Positions 34,214 to 44,104 of a DNA stretch of 64,000 nucleotides are shown in pieces. The notes under the pieces were generated by a model that saw only the letters and a program-made list of their open reading frames with translations, was not told the origin of the DNA and searched no databases. The DNA lies in contig NZ_KE384313.1 of assembly GCF_000425145.1 (NCBI RefSeq), positions 151,178 to 215,177 on the forward strand, written 5' to 3'. This DNA is from Pedobacter glucosidilyticus DSM 23534. Lineage in GTDB: Bacteria > Bacteroidota > Bacteroidia > Sphingobacteriales > Sphingobacteriaceae. The first letter of the stretch is position 1. Every line of letters starts with the position of its first letter. The position numbers and the translations under genes are program-made.

Positions 34214-36973
34214 TTAATTATTTGATCCTCTCCATCTTCTCTGACCTTCTCCCATATCTTCCAGATTATTTTTTCCGGCAAACTTATTAATACGCATAGT
34301 AAATGTAAGCATGAAATACTGTGCTAAACGGTTGCTTTCTCTTTCCACTCTAATATTGGAATTAACGGTATTACTAACACCAACATTTTCATCTAATAAG
34401 TCAAATGCTGATAATCTTAACGCACCTGTTTTACCTTTAAAGAATTGCTTTTCTAAATAAGCATTGATGATAAACGGATTTACGCTAACACTATTAAAGC
34501 CACTGTTTAGGTTTTTATCAGCTTGTGTACCAAATAAAAAAGTTTTGGTAAAATAAATCTTGCTATCAAAACTAAAACTCCAGGTGTTCACTTTTGCATT
34601 AGCTCGCTCGTTCAAAGTATTATCGTTAACATTATAGCTAAAACTTGCTGCTGGTACAATTTCTAACCAATCCTGAGGTTGTATTTGCAATTGTAAACGC
34701 TGACTAAGCACTGTATTTCTTGCGATATTTCTTTCGCTATTGATAAATGAGACCTGATTATTATAGTTTGCAGACCCTCTAAAACCTAAAGTATATTTTT
34801 TCTCGCTAAATGCTTTGGAGAAGAAATAAAAGCCATTTACTGCATAAAAACCATTGGTATTTAAATATTGGGTTTCTTGTAGAGCCCCAATAGCAGAATT
34901 TTGTATCCTGATGGTATTGGTAACTATCTTATCCTGAGTGAAATTATAAGATATATTAGTAAAGAATGTCCTACCAGACTCTGCATTAAAATTATTGAAC
35001 CTGATATTAAAATTGTTATTAAACTCGGCCTCCAAATTTGGATTACCCCTTACCGGAAACTGAGGATTCGAATTATCTGTTACGGGCTGCAATTGGTTAT
35101 AACTAGGTTGGTTACTTCTGCCGTTATAGTTTACTGTAAGTTCTTTTGTTTTAGAAAATTTATAGTTGAATCTACCTGAAGGGAAAATATTTACAACTTT
35201 TGTTTTTGTTGTGGTACCTAAAGTTATAGCGTTACCCGTTAAAACTGATGGTTGCACCCCCATACCTACAGAGTAGTTGTATTTAGCTTCTCTTACCCGA
35301 TAATTTAATCCAAACCTATTGGTAACAAACTGAAATTCGTATTCGTTACTTAAATTTTCATCAATAATAGGTGTTGTATTTTGTGTTTGGGTAGAAAATA
35401 CTGTCCTATTATTTTTTATATTGTTGTAATTATATTCATAGTTGAACTCTAAACCTGCTGTTTTAGATAAAGGCTCGTTATAAGAAAAACCCAATTTTAT
35501 GTTATCATTCCCATTATCATTCTCTATAAGTTGTCGCTGATATTCTAAATCATTAGGATTAGCCGCCAAAAAGTTAAAATTCTCAGTTTCTTGGTTTCTT
35601 AAGTTTGAATTGGTACTAAAATCTGCATTAAGGGCTAAATTTCTTTGCGGTTTCCTAAACTTATGATTAAACAAAATAGCAGTACTAAAATTAGGGGATC
35701 TTGAATCGCTAAAATCATTGATACGACCGTTAGAGAAAAGATTATCATCGTTACTTATAGAAAATGTTGATATTTCTACCGCATCTCCTGTAGCATAGCT
35801 AAATCTAGGTGTAATTTTTAAATAGTTTAAAGAGTCGATTTTGTATTCGATATTAAAATCAAACCGATGGCTGAGGTTACCATTATCGGCATTACTAAAA
35901 TCAAGATTTTGCACTACTGCACTGGTATCTAATATTTGTTGGAAAGATCTGTTGAAGGTATTATTATCTCTGGAAGCAATACTATAGCTGCCATAAGCGG
36001 TTACTTTCTTACTCCATTCATCACGATAGTTTAAGCCTAATGACCTGATATTGGTTAAACCATCGGCATTATCACCGCCAAAACCACCACGACCGCCTCT
36101 GCCGCCACCGCCACCAGTACCTTGGGTTAAGCTAAAAATATTTGCATTGGTATTATTCAAATTCGCTAGCGCTGATATTTGTCTGGCATTATTAAAATGA
36201 GCAGCAAAAACTGATGCTTGGTAACGTTCTAGATTGCCTGCCCCAACAGTTCCTCTGGTGATATAACCTTTATTTCTATCAGGTCTTATGGTAAAATTTA
36301 AAATTCTTTCTGGTTCGCCATCTCTTACACCTGTTAGGTTGGCTCTATCGCCATAATCATCAATAATTTGTACGTTTTCTAATAAATCTACCGGGAGCTG
36401 CTGTGTTGCCGTTTTAACATCGCCACCAAAAAAATCTTTCCCGTTTACACGTACTCTGGTAATCGCTTTACCTTGTGCGGTTACATTACCCTCCCGATCA
36501 ACCTCTACACCCGGTAATTTCTTTAATAAATCTTCTGCTAAAGCATTTTCTTTAAGTTTATATCTGTCTGCTTTGTATTGTAAAGTGTCTTCCTTTACCA
36601 ATACATCTGGTGTGCCATCTATTACTACTTCATTTAGTTGCCTGCTATCAGGAATAAGTATAATACTACCTACTGATAAAGGTTGCTGTCCTTTCTGACG
36701 TTCTAAACTATAACTTTTGGTTATCGATTTAAAGCCTAAAGAAGAAATAGAGAGTGTAAAAACAGGAGATTTTATATTTTTAAAAGTAAAATTGCCATCT
36801 ATATCTGAGCTAGTTAAAACCGTATCTGAAATTGATACTAATTTAATTGTTGCACCGATAACAGTAATTCCGGTACTATCCTTTAATTGCCCCGTAACTG
36901 TTATAGGTTGTCTTTGTGCAAAGGTTTGTACATAGATTAAGGCAAATAAAATACTGATGAAAAAATTTTTCAT
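34214..36973 (-). CDS. Large outer-membrane beta-barrel protein with carboxypeptidase regulatory domain (TonB-receptor-like)
   Basis: A 919-residue protein with a signal peptide (ends VQTFAQ). Residues about 22-115 form a carboxypeptidase-regulatory-like domain (VTGQLKDSTGITVIGATIKL), about 120-225 a plug-like region (LKENALAEDLLKKLPGVEVDREGNV, then VNGKDFFGGDVKTATQQLP), and the rest a long barrel of amphipathic strands. The N-terminal part matches TonB-linked proteins, but no SusD partner is next to it. A Gly-rich loop (GTGGGGGRGGRGGFGG) lies near residue 285. It probably moves or binds a bulky ligand at the outer membrane. Confidence 0.83.
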   Translation of the reverse strand: MKNFFISILFALIYVQTFAQRQPITVTGQLKDSTGITVIGATIKLVSISDTVLTSSDIDGNFTFKNIKSPVFTLSISSLGFKSITKSYSLERQKGQQPLSVGSIILIPDSRQLNEVVIDGTPDVLVKEDTLQYKADRYKLKENALAEDLLKKLPGVEVDREGNVTAQGKAITRVRVNGKDFFGGDVKTATQQLPVDLLENVQIIDDYGDRANLTGVRDGEPERILNFTIRPDRNKGYITRGTVGAGNLERYQASVFAAHFNNARQISALANLNNTNANIFSLTQGTGGGGGRGGRGGFGGDNADGLTNIRSLGLNYRDEWSKKVTAYGSYSIASRDNNTFNRSFQQILDTSAVVQNLDFSNADNGNLSHRFDFNIEYKIDSLNYLKITPRFSYATGDAVEISTFSISNDDNLFSNGRINDFSDSRSPNFSTAILFNHKFRKPQRNLALNADFSTNSNLRNQETENFNFLAANPNDLEYQRQLIENDNGNDNIKLGFSYNEPLSKTAGLEFNYEYNYNNIKNNRTVFSTQTQNTTPIIDENLSNEYEFQFVTNRFGLNYRVREAKYNYSVGMGVQPSVLTGNAITLGTTTKTKVVNIFPSGRFNYKFSKTKELTVNYNGRSNQPSYNQLQPVTDNSNPQFPVRGNPNLEAEFNNNFNIRFNNFNAESGRTFFTNISYNFTQDKIVTNTIRIQNSAIGALQETQYLNTNGFYAVNGFYFFSKAFSEKKYTLGFRGSANYNNQVSFINSERNIARNTVLSQRLQLQIQPQDWLEIVPAASFSYNVNDNTLNERANAKVNTWSFSFDSKIYFTKTFLFGTQADKNLNSGFNSVSVNPFIINAYLEKQFFKGKTGALRLSAFDLLDENVGVSNTVNSNIRVERESNRLAQYFMLTFTMRINKFAGKNNLEDMGEGQRRWRGSNN

Positions 36974-37133
36974 TTATAAGTTTAGGTGAGTTTGACTGCA
37001 AAATAAGGACTATTTTTTTTGATTTAAGTTTAAACGCCTTTAAATATTAGCTGTAACTTTTAGGATACATATAAAATCTATTCATCATTTATAAATATTA
37101 CCCCTATATGAGACATGAGCTCTTAATCAATTT

Positions 37134-37141
37134 TATATTTG
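37134..37141 (+). promoter_or_regulatory. Candidate promoter of the ABC exporter gene
   Basis: TATATTTG is an exact TAnnTTTG match, 26 bp before the ATG at 37167. Confidence 0.42.
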
Positions 37142-37166
37142 TGGTTTATAATAGCACCTGGTTTTC

Positions 37167-38930
37167 ATGAAAATTCTTATTCAGTATTTAAAAGCTTATA
37201 AAGGTTTAATAGGTTTAGCCCTATTATTTGCCACTATAAACCAATGCTTTTCTTTAATAGACCCACATATTACAGGAAAAATTGTTGATAATTTTATCAA
37301 CAAAAAGGATGAGTTAACAGAGTCTGAATTTACTATAGGAGTTTTAAAGCTTATTGGTTTAGCTGTAGGTGCAGCTATGATTTCTCGTATTGCTAAAAAC
37401 TTTCAGGATTATTTTGCTAATATCATTACTCAAAAATTGGGCGCTAAAATGTATGCTGATGGACTATCTCACTCATTGCAATTACCTTATCAAACTTTTG
37501 AAGACCAACGTAGTGGAGAAACCTTAGGTATCTTACAAAAAGTACGTACAGATTCTGAAAAGTTTATCATCGCTTTCATCAATATCTTGTTTACAAGTTT
37601 GGTAGGGATGGTTTTCGTCATCATCTATTCTTTAACCGTAAGCTATAAAGTTACGCTGGTTTATTTTGCTTCTATACCTTTGATATTTGTAGTGAGTTGG
37701 TTCTTAAGTAAGAAAATCAAGACCATCCAAAAGAAAATTGTGGGTGCAACAACATCTTTGGCTGGTGCTACAACAGAATCTTTAAGAAATATAGAACTGG
37801 TAAAGAGCTTAGGTTTAGCCAACCAAGAGATTAACAGGTTAAATAATACAACTTATAAAATTCTAGATCTGGAACTTAAAAAAGTAAAATATGTGCGTAG
37901 CATGAGCTTTTTACAAGGTACAACCGTAAACTTGGTTAGAAGCACTATGGTAGTAATTTTACTCTTACTCATCTTTAAAAACGATATATCAGCAGGACAG
38001 TATTTTACATTTTTGTTTTACTCATTCTTTTTATTTGGCCCATTACAAGAGTTTGGCAATATCATTTTAACTTATAGAGAGGCAGAAGCATCCTTAAATA
38101 ATTTCCAAAAAACCCTAAACACACCAAAAGAGGTTAAACCTTTACACCCGAAACATACCGGACCAATTCATGAGTTAGAGCTTAAAAATCTAAGCTTTCA
38201 GCATTTAACAGCCTTAGCTCCGGCTTTACATAACATCAGCTTTAGCGTAAAAAAAGGAGAAACTATTGCATTTGTTGGTCCGTCTGGCTCTGGCAAAACT
38301 ACTTTGGTGAAATTACTGGTTGGGCTATACCAACCACAAGAAGGTGAGGTTAACTATAACGGCATCCATAGCAATGAAATAGATTTGGATGAGTTAAGAG
38401 AGCGAATAGGTTTTGTAACTCAAGATACTCAGCTTTTTTCTGGTACCATCAGAGAAAATCTTCTTTTTGTGAGTCCAAACGCTACGGATGAAGCTTGTAT
38501 GCAGGTTTTACAAAAAGCCGCTTGCCAATCTTTATTGGCTAGGGCCGATGCTGGCTTGAATACCGTTATTGGCGAAGGTGGTGTTAAAGTTTCTGGTGGC
38601 GAGAAGCAAAGATTATCTATCGCCAGAGCACTTTTAAGACAGCCAGATATTTTAGTTTTTGATGAGGCAACATCAGCACTAGACTCAATTACGGAAGAAG
38701 AAATTACAGAAACTATTAGAGATGTATCTGGCGGAAAAGAAAGAATAACCATTTTAATTGCTCACCGTTTATCAACCATTATGCATGCCGATAGGATTTT
38801 TGTTTTAGAGCGTGGCCATATTGTTGAGGTTGGTAAACATGAAGATTTATTAGCAGAAAAAGGTTTATACTATGCCATGTGGAGACAACAAATTGGAGAA
38901 AAAAGGCTAAACGATAAAGCTTTTACTTAA
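37167..38930 (+). CDS. ABC transporter, fused permease/ATP-binding protein
   Basis: A 587-residue half-transporter. Six membrane helices fill the first 310 or so residues; the ATPase domain follows with Walker A GPSGSGKTT (about 370-378), the signature VSGGEKQR (about 474) and Walker B ILVFDEATSALD (about 495). It should dimerise and export a lipid, peptide or drug. It is divergent from the large barrel gene upstream and is followed after 33 bp by a small membrane protein gene. Confidence 0.9.
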   Translation: MKILIQYLKAYKGLIGLALLFATINQCFSLIDPHITGKIVDNFINKKDELTESEFTIGVLKLIGLAVGAAMISRIAKNFQDYFANIITQKLGAKMYADGLSHSLQLPYQTFEDQRSGETLGILQKVRTDSEKFIIAFINILFTSLVGMVFVIIYSLTVSYKVTLVYFASIPLIFVVSWFLSKKIKTIQKKIVGATTSLAGATTESLRNIELVKSLGLANQEINRLNNTTYKILDLELKKVKYVRSMSFLQGTTVNLVRSTMVVILLLLIFKNDISAGQYFTFLFYSFFLFGPLQEFGNIILTYREAEASLNNFQKTLNTPKEVKPLHPKHTGPIHELELKNLSFQHLTALAPALHNISFSVKKGETIAFVGPSGSGKTTLVKLLVGLYQPQEGEVNYNGIHSNEIDLDELRERIGFVTQDTQLFSGTIRENLLFVSPNATDEACMQVLQKAACQSLLARADAGLNTVIGEGGVKVSGGEKQRLSIARALLRQPDILVFDEATSALDSITEEEITETIRDVSGGKERITILIAHRLSTIMHADRIFVLERGHIVEVGKHEDLLAEKGLYYAMWRQQIGEKRLNDKAFT

Positions 38931-38963
38931 TTTAGTGTATTGATTATTAAAATATAGTTCAAG

Positions 38964-39197
38964 ATGCTATCGGTATTATTACAACTATCACAAACTGGCT
39001 ATTTTATGTTGCTGGCTGGTTTGTTCTTTTTCCCGCTATTGGTGGCTTTGGTAACCGCTAAAGATATTTTTTTTAACGAGAACTTATCTGCTAACCTCAA
39101 ATTGCTTTGGTTATTAATTGTCATTTTAATACCCTTATTAGGTGCTATTATTTATTTCTTTTGGGGCAAGCCTATGGCATCCAAAAAGAAATTTTAA
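38964..39197 (+). CDS. Small PLDc_N-type membrane protein
   Basis: A 77-residue protein with two membrane segments (about residues 12-32 and 46-66) and a conserved VTAKDIFF and IPLLGAIIYFFWGKP core, like the phospholipase D nuclease N-terminal (PLDc_N) unit, found here alone. The stop overlaps the 3' end of the convergent MFS gene by 4 bp. It is near the ABC exporter; function unknown. Confidence 0.7.
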   Translation: MLSVLLQLSQTGYFMLLAGLFFFPLLVALVTAKDIFFNENLSANLKLLWLLIVILIPLLGAIIYFFWGKPMASKKKF

Positions 39198-40453
39198 TGG
39201 TGATTGCTAATATCATTTAAGGTTTTTGGGATCAGTTTTTTAGTTTTCATCCAAGTAACAGCAGCTACCAATAAAGTCATGCTGCCCCCAAATAAAACTG
39301 CTGGTACGGTACCCATTAATTTTGCTGTTAAACCAGATTCAAACTGACCAATCTCGTTTGAAGAACCTATAAACATGGCATTAACAGCTGATACTCTGCC
39401 CCGCATTTCATCAGGTGTAAGCAATTGTAAAATGGTAGAGCGAATAATCACACTTACACTATCAAAAGCACCTTCTAAAAACAAAAAGAAAAGGGTGAGA
39501 TATAAATTTCTTGATAAGCCATAACCTATTATAGAGATTCCAAAACCAGCAACAGCAAACAAAAGATTACGCCAAGGTTTACCCATAGGCGAGAAACGTG
39601 TCATCACTAACATGGTTAAAACAGCACCTAAAGCAGGTGCAGCCCTCATCATCCCAAATTCCTGAGCACCTACTTTTAAAACCTCACTGGCTATTACCGG
39701 TATTAAAGCTACAGCACCGCCAAAAAACACCGAAAATAAATCTAAACTTAAGGCACCAACCAACATTTTGGTTTTAAAAACAAACTTTAAGCCTTCTGAT
39801 AAGCTTTCATAAATACTGGTTTTACGTATATAAGTGGGAGGTACGCTTTTAAAAAAGAATGTAGCAAAAAATGAGATAGAAATACTTGCAACAATAATTA
39901 ATAAGGTGGTATGCACACCTATAAAACCATATAACAAGCCGCCTAAAGCCGGACCCACAATTGCTGCAATTTGCCAAATAGAGCTATTCCAGGTAGAAGA
40001 ATTTGGATAATGCGCTCGTGGTATAATTTGCGCCATTAAAGAAAAAGCTGCCGGCGAGAAGAAGCCTCTGGCAATACCCACTATAAAAATAATACTATAA
40101 ATAGCGATAATAACTTTTGATGTACCCCATAATGCAACAATGCTAGGTGTAGTTACTACATACAAAGCAAAAGACGCCAAAACCATTAAGCCAACCACCC
40201 ATTTTATTAAAACTGCTTTGTCTGATTTATCTGCTACATAACCGCCGTACAAAGCAATTCCTATGGATGGAATAGCTTCTGCTAGCCCTATTAAACCTAG
40301 TGAAAGTGGATCTTTGGTGAGGTTATAAACATACCAACCTAATACTACGGCTTGTATTTGATAACCTATGGTAAAGAAAAATCGCATCCCTAAGAAATAC
40401 CTAAATTCTGGAAATTTAAGGGCTATGTAGGGGTCGTTAGAAGTAGCTGCCAA
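39194..40453 (-). CDS. MFS transporter
   Basis: A 419-residue membrane protein with 10-12 predicted helices and the typical MFS loop GGYVADKSDKAVL between helices 2 and 3. The C-terminal half has a second FSPMGKPWRNLL loop. It resembles the Bacteroidota enterobactin-exporter-like MFS proteins by whole-protein pattern; substrate unknown. It overlaps the upstream convergent gene by 4 bp and lies 13 bp from the recG start side. Confidence 0.83.
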   Translation of the reverse strand: MAATSNDPYIALKFPEFRYFLGMRFFFTIGYQIQAVVLGWYVYNLTKDPLSLGLIGLAEAIPSIGIALYGGYVADKSDKAVLIKWVVGLMVLASFALYVVTTPSIVALWGTSKVIIAIYSIIFIVGIARGFFSPAAFSLMAQIIPRAHYPNSSTWNSSIWQIAAIVGPALGGLLYGFIGVHTTLLIIVASISISFFATFFFKSVPPTYIRKTSIYESLSEGLKFVFKTKMLVGALSLDLFSVFFGGAVALIPVIASEVLKVGAQEFGMMRAAPALGAVLTMLVMTRFSPMGKPWRNLLFAVAGFGISIIGYGLSRNLYLTLFFLFLEGAFDSVSVIIRSTILQLLTPDEMRGRVSAVNAMFIGSSNEIGQFESGLTAKLMGTVPAVLFGGSMTLLVAAVTWMKTKKLIPKTLNDISNHH

Positions 40454-40466
40454 TGTTGTTTATAAT

Positions 40467-42572
40467 TTAAGATATTTTATCTAATGAGATTCCATTTTTC
40501 TTTACAGAGAAGAACTTTCTTAAAGTCTGATGTTTTTCTAAATTTAAATCTGGGTCTTCCTCAAAAATTTCTATCACTGTTTTTCTAGCTTCTTGTAGTA
40601 TTTGTTGGTCTTGAGAAATATCAGCCAATTTTAAGTCTAAAATACCACTTTGCTGAGTTCCTTCTATATCACCAGGACCACGTAATTGTAAGTCAATTTC
40701 TGATATTTCGAAACCATCGTTAGTTCTTACCATGGTCTCTAATCTAATTTTTGCCTCTTTGCTAAGTTTCACACCAGACATCAACACACAATAAGATTGC
40801 TCTGCGCCTCTTCCTACTCTTCCTCTTAATTGATGCAATTGTGATAATCCAAAACGCTCTGCATTCTCAATAATCATGACCGAAGCATTAGGCACATTCA
40901 CTCCAACTTCAATAACCGTAGTGGCTACCATAATTTGGGTTTCTCCCTTTACAAAGCGCTGCATTTCATATTCTTTATCTTTTGCAGCTAATTGCCCATG
41001 TACAACACTAAATTTATATTGTGGTAAAGGAAACTCCATAGCCATAACCTCTAAACCATCCATTAAATTTTTTAAATCTAGTTTGGCACTTTCCTGAATA
41101 AGCGGATATACGATATACACCTGCCTACCTAGCGCTATTTCTCGCTTCATCAAACCAAACATCCTTAACCTTTGTGTTTCATAAAGATGTATGGTTTCAA
41201 TAGGCTTTCTACCAGCAGGTAATTCATTAATCATGGATACATCTAAATCTCCATACAAAGTCATGGCAAGGGTACGCGGTATGGGTGTGGCTGTCATTAC
41301 CAAAACATGTGGCGGTATCACATTCTTACGCCATAGTTTAGCTCTTTGCTCTACACCAAAACGATGTTGCTCATCTATCACCACCAAACCTAAATTTTTA
41401 AACTGTACCGTATCTTCTATAAGGGCATGCGTACCAATTAAAATTGCTAATTCTCCACTGGCTAACTTTTCAAAAAGTATAGTCCGCTCTTTCTTTTTTG
41501 TTGAGCCCGTTAATAAAGCTATTTCTACAAAATCATCTTTTAACAAAGCTTTTAAAGAATGATAATGCTGCGTTGCCAAAATTTCTGTTGGTGCCATTAA
41601 ACAAGCTTGAAAGCCATTATCAATAGCTAAAAGCATGCTCATTAAAGCAACTACGGTTTTGCCAGAACCCACATCGCCTTGCACCAATCTGTTCATCTGT
41701 ATACCTTTTTGGGTATCCGATCTGATCTCTTTAATAACCCTTTTTTGTGCATTGGTTAAAGAAAATGGCAAAAGGTTCTCATAAAAATAATTAAACTTAT
41801 CACCAACCTGAGCAAACACATTACCTTTAAACTTGTACGTCCTCAGCAATTTACTCCTCAACATTTTAAGCTGAATAAAAAATAGCTCTTCAAACTTTAA
41901 AGTTGTTTGGGCTCTTTTTAGGGATTTATTATCTGTAGGAAAGTGGATTTGCAATAGAGCCTCTTTATGCGAGTTTAATTTATATTGCTCTAAGATATAG
42001 CGAGGCAATACTTCCTCTATTTTATCGGCAACCTGCTCTAATAAGTTTGCCGTTAACTTCTGTATGCCTTTGGTATCTAGTGAAAACTGTTTTAATTTCT
42101 CTGTTGATGAGTAAACAGGTTGTAAGCTTAAATTACCCTTGGTTACATTTTCCTTAGAAAAAAGCTCCATTTCTGGATGTGCCATTTGCGCTTTCCCATT
42201 GAAATAGTTGAGCTTACCGAAAATGATATAAACCTGATTTAATTTCAGGTTTTTCTCTACCCATCTTATCCCTTGGAACCATACCAATTCTATCTCTGCA
42301 GTATCATCATAGGCTTTAGCTATTAATCTTTTACTCTGCTTTTCGCCAATGACTTCAAAAGACTTTAGCCTTACTAATATTTGTACATGTGCTAAATCTG
42401 GTGGTGCTTCTGCTACTTTATAGAATTGGGTTCTATCGATGTATCTAAAAGGATAATAGTACAATAAATCTTCATAGGTGAAAATTGCAGCCTCTTTCTT
42501 TAAGATTTCGGCCCTTTGCGGACCAACACCTTTAAGATACTCTATAGGAGTTTTAAATAATGGATCATTCAA
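40467..42572 (-). CDS. recG: ATP-dependent DNA helicase RecG
   Basis: A 701-residue branch-migration helicase for stalled replication forks. The N-terminal wedge/OB region (IEYLKGVGPQRAEIL) is followed by motif I GDVGSGKT (299-306), the DEQH box (VIDEQHRFG, near 400), and motif VI QLRGRVGRG. Length matches the family. Its start overlaps the end of the upstream EamA-type gene by 8 bp. Confidence 0.95.
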   Translation of the reverse strand: MNDPLFKTPIEYLKGVGPQRAEILKKEAAIFTYEDLLYYYPFRYIDRTQFYKVAEAPPDLAHVQILVRLKSFEVIGEKQSKRLIAKAYDDTAEIELVWFQGIRWVEKNLKLNQVYIIFGKLNYFNGKAQMAHPEMELFSKENVTKGNLSLQPVYSSTEKLKQFSLDTKGIQKLTANLLEQVADKIEEVLPRYILEQYKLNSHKEALLQIHFPTDNKSLKRAQTTLKFEELFFIQLKMLRSKLLRTYKFKGNVFAQVGDKFNYFYENLLPFSLTNAQKRVIKEIRSDTQKGIQMNRLVQGDVGSGKTVVALMSMLLAIDNGFQACLMAPTEILATQHYHSLKALLKDDFVEIALLTGSTKKKERTILFEKLASGELAILIGTHALIEDTVQFKNLGLVVIDEQHRFGVEQRAKLWRKNVIPPHVLVMTATPIPRTLAMTLYGDLDVSMINELPAGRKPIETIHLYETQRLRMFGLMKREIALGRQVYIVYPLIQESAKLDLKNLMDGLEVMAMEFPLPQYKFSVVHGQLAAKDKEYEMQRFVKGETQIMVATTVIEVGVNVPNASVMIIENAERFGLSQLHQLRGRVGRGAEQSYCVLMSGVKLSKEAKIRLETMVRTNDGFEISEIDLQLRGPGDIEGTQQSGILDLKLADISQDQQILQEARKTVIEIFEEDPDLNLEKHQTLRKFFSVKKNGISLDKIS

Positions 42573-43488
42573 AATCTGTGACTTCTCTTGCTACTAATTT
42601 ACGTATTGTACCGGATATAATTTTCCAATTGAATATGATAACTGCAAATACCAATAGTAAATAGGCAAATGCTTGAATAAAATTAATTCCCTCGTTAAAA
42701 TATAAAAACGCTACAGCAAATGCAATGACAGGATTAATATATATAATGATCCCAACTGTTGATGATGGTAAACCTTGTAAAGCAAATAGACTCAAAAATA
42801 GCGGTATCAAAGTAAATAAAACTGCTATGATGGTAATATCAAACCAAAAGTTTAGATCAACAGGAAGGCTTAAACCTAAATTTAAGTATAAAGGTAAAAT
42901 CACAATAAAAGCTATCATTAACTGCAAACCCAACATGTTAACCTTATTAAATACCTTACTAACCCTTTGTATGATTAAATAAAAAGCATAAAAACTAGCA
43001 GTAACAATAGACCATAAAACTTCATGTAAAGAGCCAGTTGCCAAAATAAGCACACTAACAAGTGCAATCATAATTCCTGCAATTTTTTGTCGGTTGATAT
43101 CCTCCTTTAAAATAATAAAGCCAGATAAGGCCGTAATCAAAGGACAAATCATGTAGGCAAAAGCTGCTGAGTTGAGACTTACATGATTGATAACATAGAT
43201 AAAAGCATACCAGTTAAAGGTGATTAAAACACCAGAGGTAAGCAATAGGATAAGAAGTGTTTTTCTTTCTGATTTTGAAGATGATGCTAATATTTGGATA
43301 TCATCTAACAATTGCTTTCTTTGAAAACCGGCAATAAATACACAGCAAATTATTAACGATATAATTATTCTACAAAAAAGGATCTGCTCTGCCTCATAAT
43401 GCTGAACAAATCTTATAGGTACGGCTACAAAACCCCAAATGATATTTGCAGATAATGCAGCCAAGAAGCATTTTAATTTTAAGCTCAT
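42565..43488 (-). CDS. EamA/DMT-family transporter
   Basis: A 307-residue protein with ten membrane segments in two EamA halves (for example LSANIIWGFVAVPIRF at the N-terminus and SSTVGIIIYINPVIAF in the second half). Members export metabolites such as amino acids or act in drug efflux; the substrate here is unknown. Its stop overlaps recG by 8 bp, and its start overlaps the RidA-type stop by 4 bp (ATGA). Confidence 0.85.
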   Translation of the reverse strand: MSLKLKCFLAALSANIIWGFVAVPIRFVQHYEAEQILFCRIIISLIICCVFIAGFQRKQLLDDIQILASSSKSERKTLLILLLTSGVLITFNWYAFIYVINHVSLNSAAFAYMICPLITALSGFIILKEDINRQKIAGIMIALVSVLILATGSLHEVLWSIVTASFYAFYLIIQRVSKVFNKVNMLGLQLMIAFIVILPLYLNLGLSLPVDLNFWFDITIIAVLFTLIPLFLSLFALQGLPSSTVGIIIYINPVIAFAVAFLYFNEGINFIQAFAYLLLVFAVIIFNWKIISGTIRKLVAREVTDFE

Positions 43489-43868
43489 GAAGCTTTAACT
43501 GCAATAAGCGATATTTCTACATTAACATTTTTGGGTAATGTTTTCACGGCTACTGTTTCTCTTGCCGGATAATCTCCAGTAAAATATTGTCCATAAATTT
43601 CATTCACCTCAGCAAAATAAGACATATCACTCAAAAAAATAGAGGTTTTTACTACATGGCTAAAATCCATAGCTGCTGCTTCTAAAACAGCCTGTAAATT
43701 AGCCATCACTTGCTTGGTTTCTAAAGCTAAAGTGCTGTCTATAATTTCGCCGCTTACAGGATGTAAAGCTATCTGGCCAGAAACATATAAAGTGTTGCCT
43801 GCTAACACAGCCTGGCTATAAGGACCTATCGGTGCTGGTGCCGAAGGTGTATTGATGATTTTTTTCAT
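43485..43868 (-). CDS. ridA: RidA-family enamine/imine deaminase
   Basis: A 127-residue protein when started at MKKIINT. It begins INTPSAPAPIGPYSQAVLAG and contains LYVSGQIALHP, with the C-terminal ARETVAVKTLPKNVNVEISLIA carrying the key Arg. RidA removes reactive enamines formed by PLP enzymes. It is the first of three overlapping minus-strand genes (ridA, EamA-type gene, recG). Confidence 0.93.
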   Translation of the reverse strand: MKKIINTPSAPAPIGPYSQAVLAGNTLYVSGQIALHPVSGEIIDSTLALETKQVMANLQAVLEAAAMDFSHVVKTSIFLSDMSYFAEVNEIYGQYFTGDYPARETVAVKTLPKNVNVEISLIAVKAS

Positions 43869-43891
43869 TCTCAAAATTTAAATGGTAGTCT

Positions 43892-44035
43892 CTAATGTAA
43901 GACAAACCAATCTAACAGTTTCCAAATCAAACCCAATAAAAAAACAATAATGGCTGTTTTATTAATCCAATGCATTACCCTCAGATTAAAATTATCCGGT
44001 CTGTTTGGGTCTTTCTTTCTAAAGAAATATAACAT
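43892..44035 (-). CDS. Small single-helix membrane protein (DUF6728-like)
   Basis: A 47-residue protein below many gene-finder cut-offs. It starts MLYFFRKKDPNRPDNFNL, then a helix VMHWINKTAIIVFLLGLIWK that should span the inner membrane, then a short WFVLH end. The FRKKDPNRPDNFNLRVMHWIN pattern and length resemble the small Bacteroidota DUF6728 family. It lies 23 bp before ridA on the same strand and probably shares its transcript. Function unknown. Confidence 0.7.
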   Translation of the reverse strand: MLYFFRKKDPNRPDNFNLRVMHWINKTAIIVFLLGLIWKLLDWFVLH

Positions 44036-44055
44036 ATCGCAAATTTATAAAATAA

Positions 44056-44087
44056 AAAAGGGAGTCCTTTTGCAAGAACTCCCTTTT
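44056..44087 (-). terminator. Intrinsic terminator of the large OmpA gene
   Basis: A 10-bp stem (44056-44065 with 44078-44087) with flanking A and T runs lies just past the stop codon of the OmpA gene. Confidence 0.8.
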
Positions 44088-44104
44088 CTTAAAATTTGTT
44101 TTAA

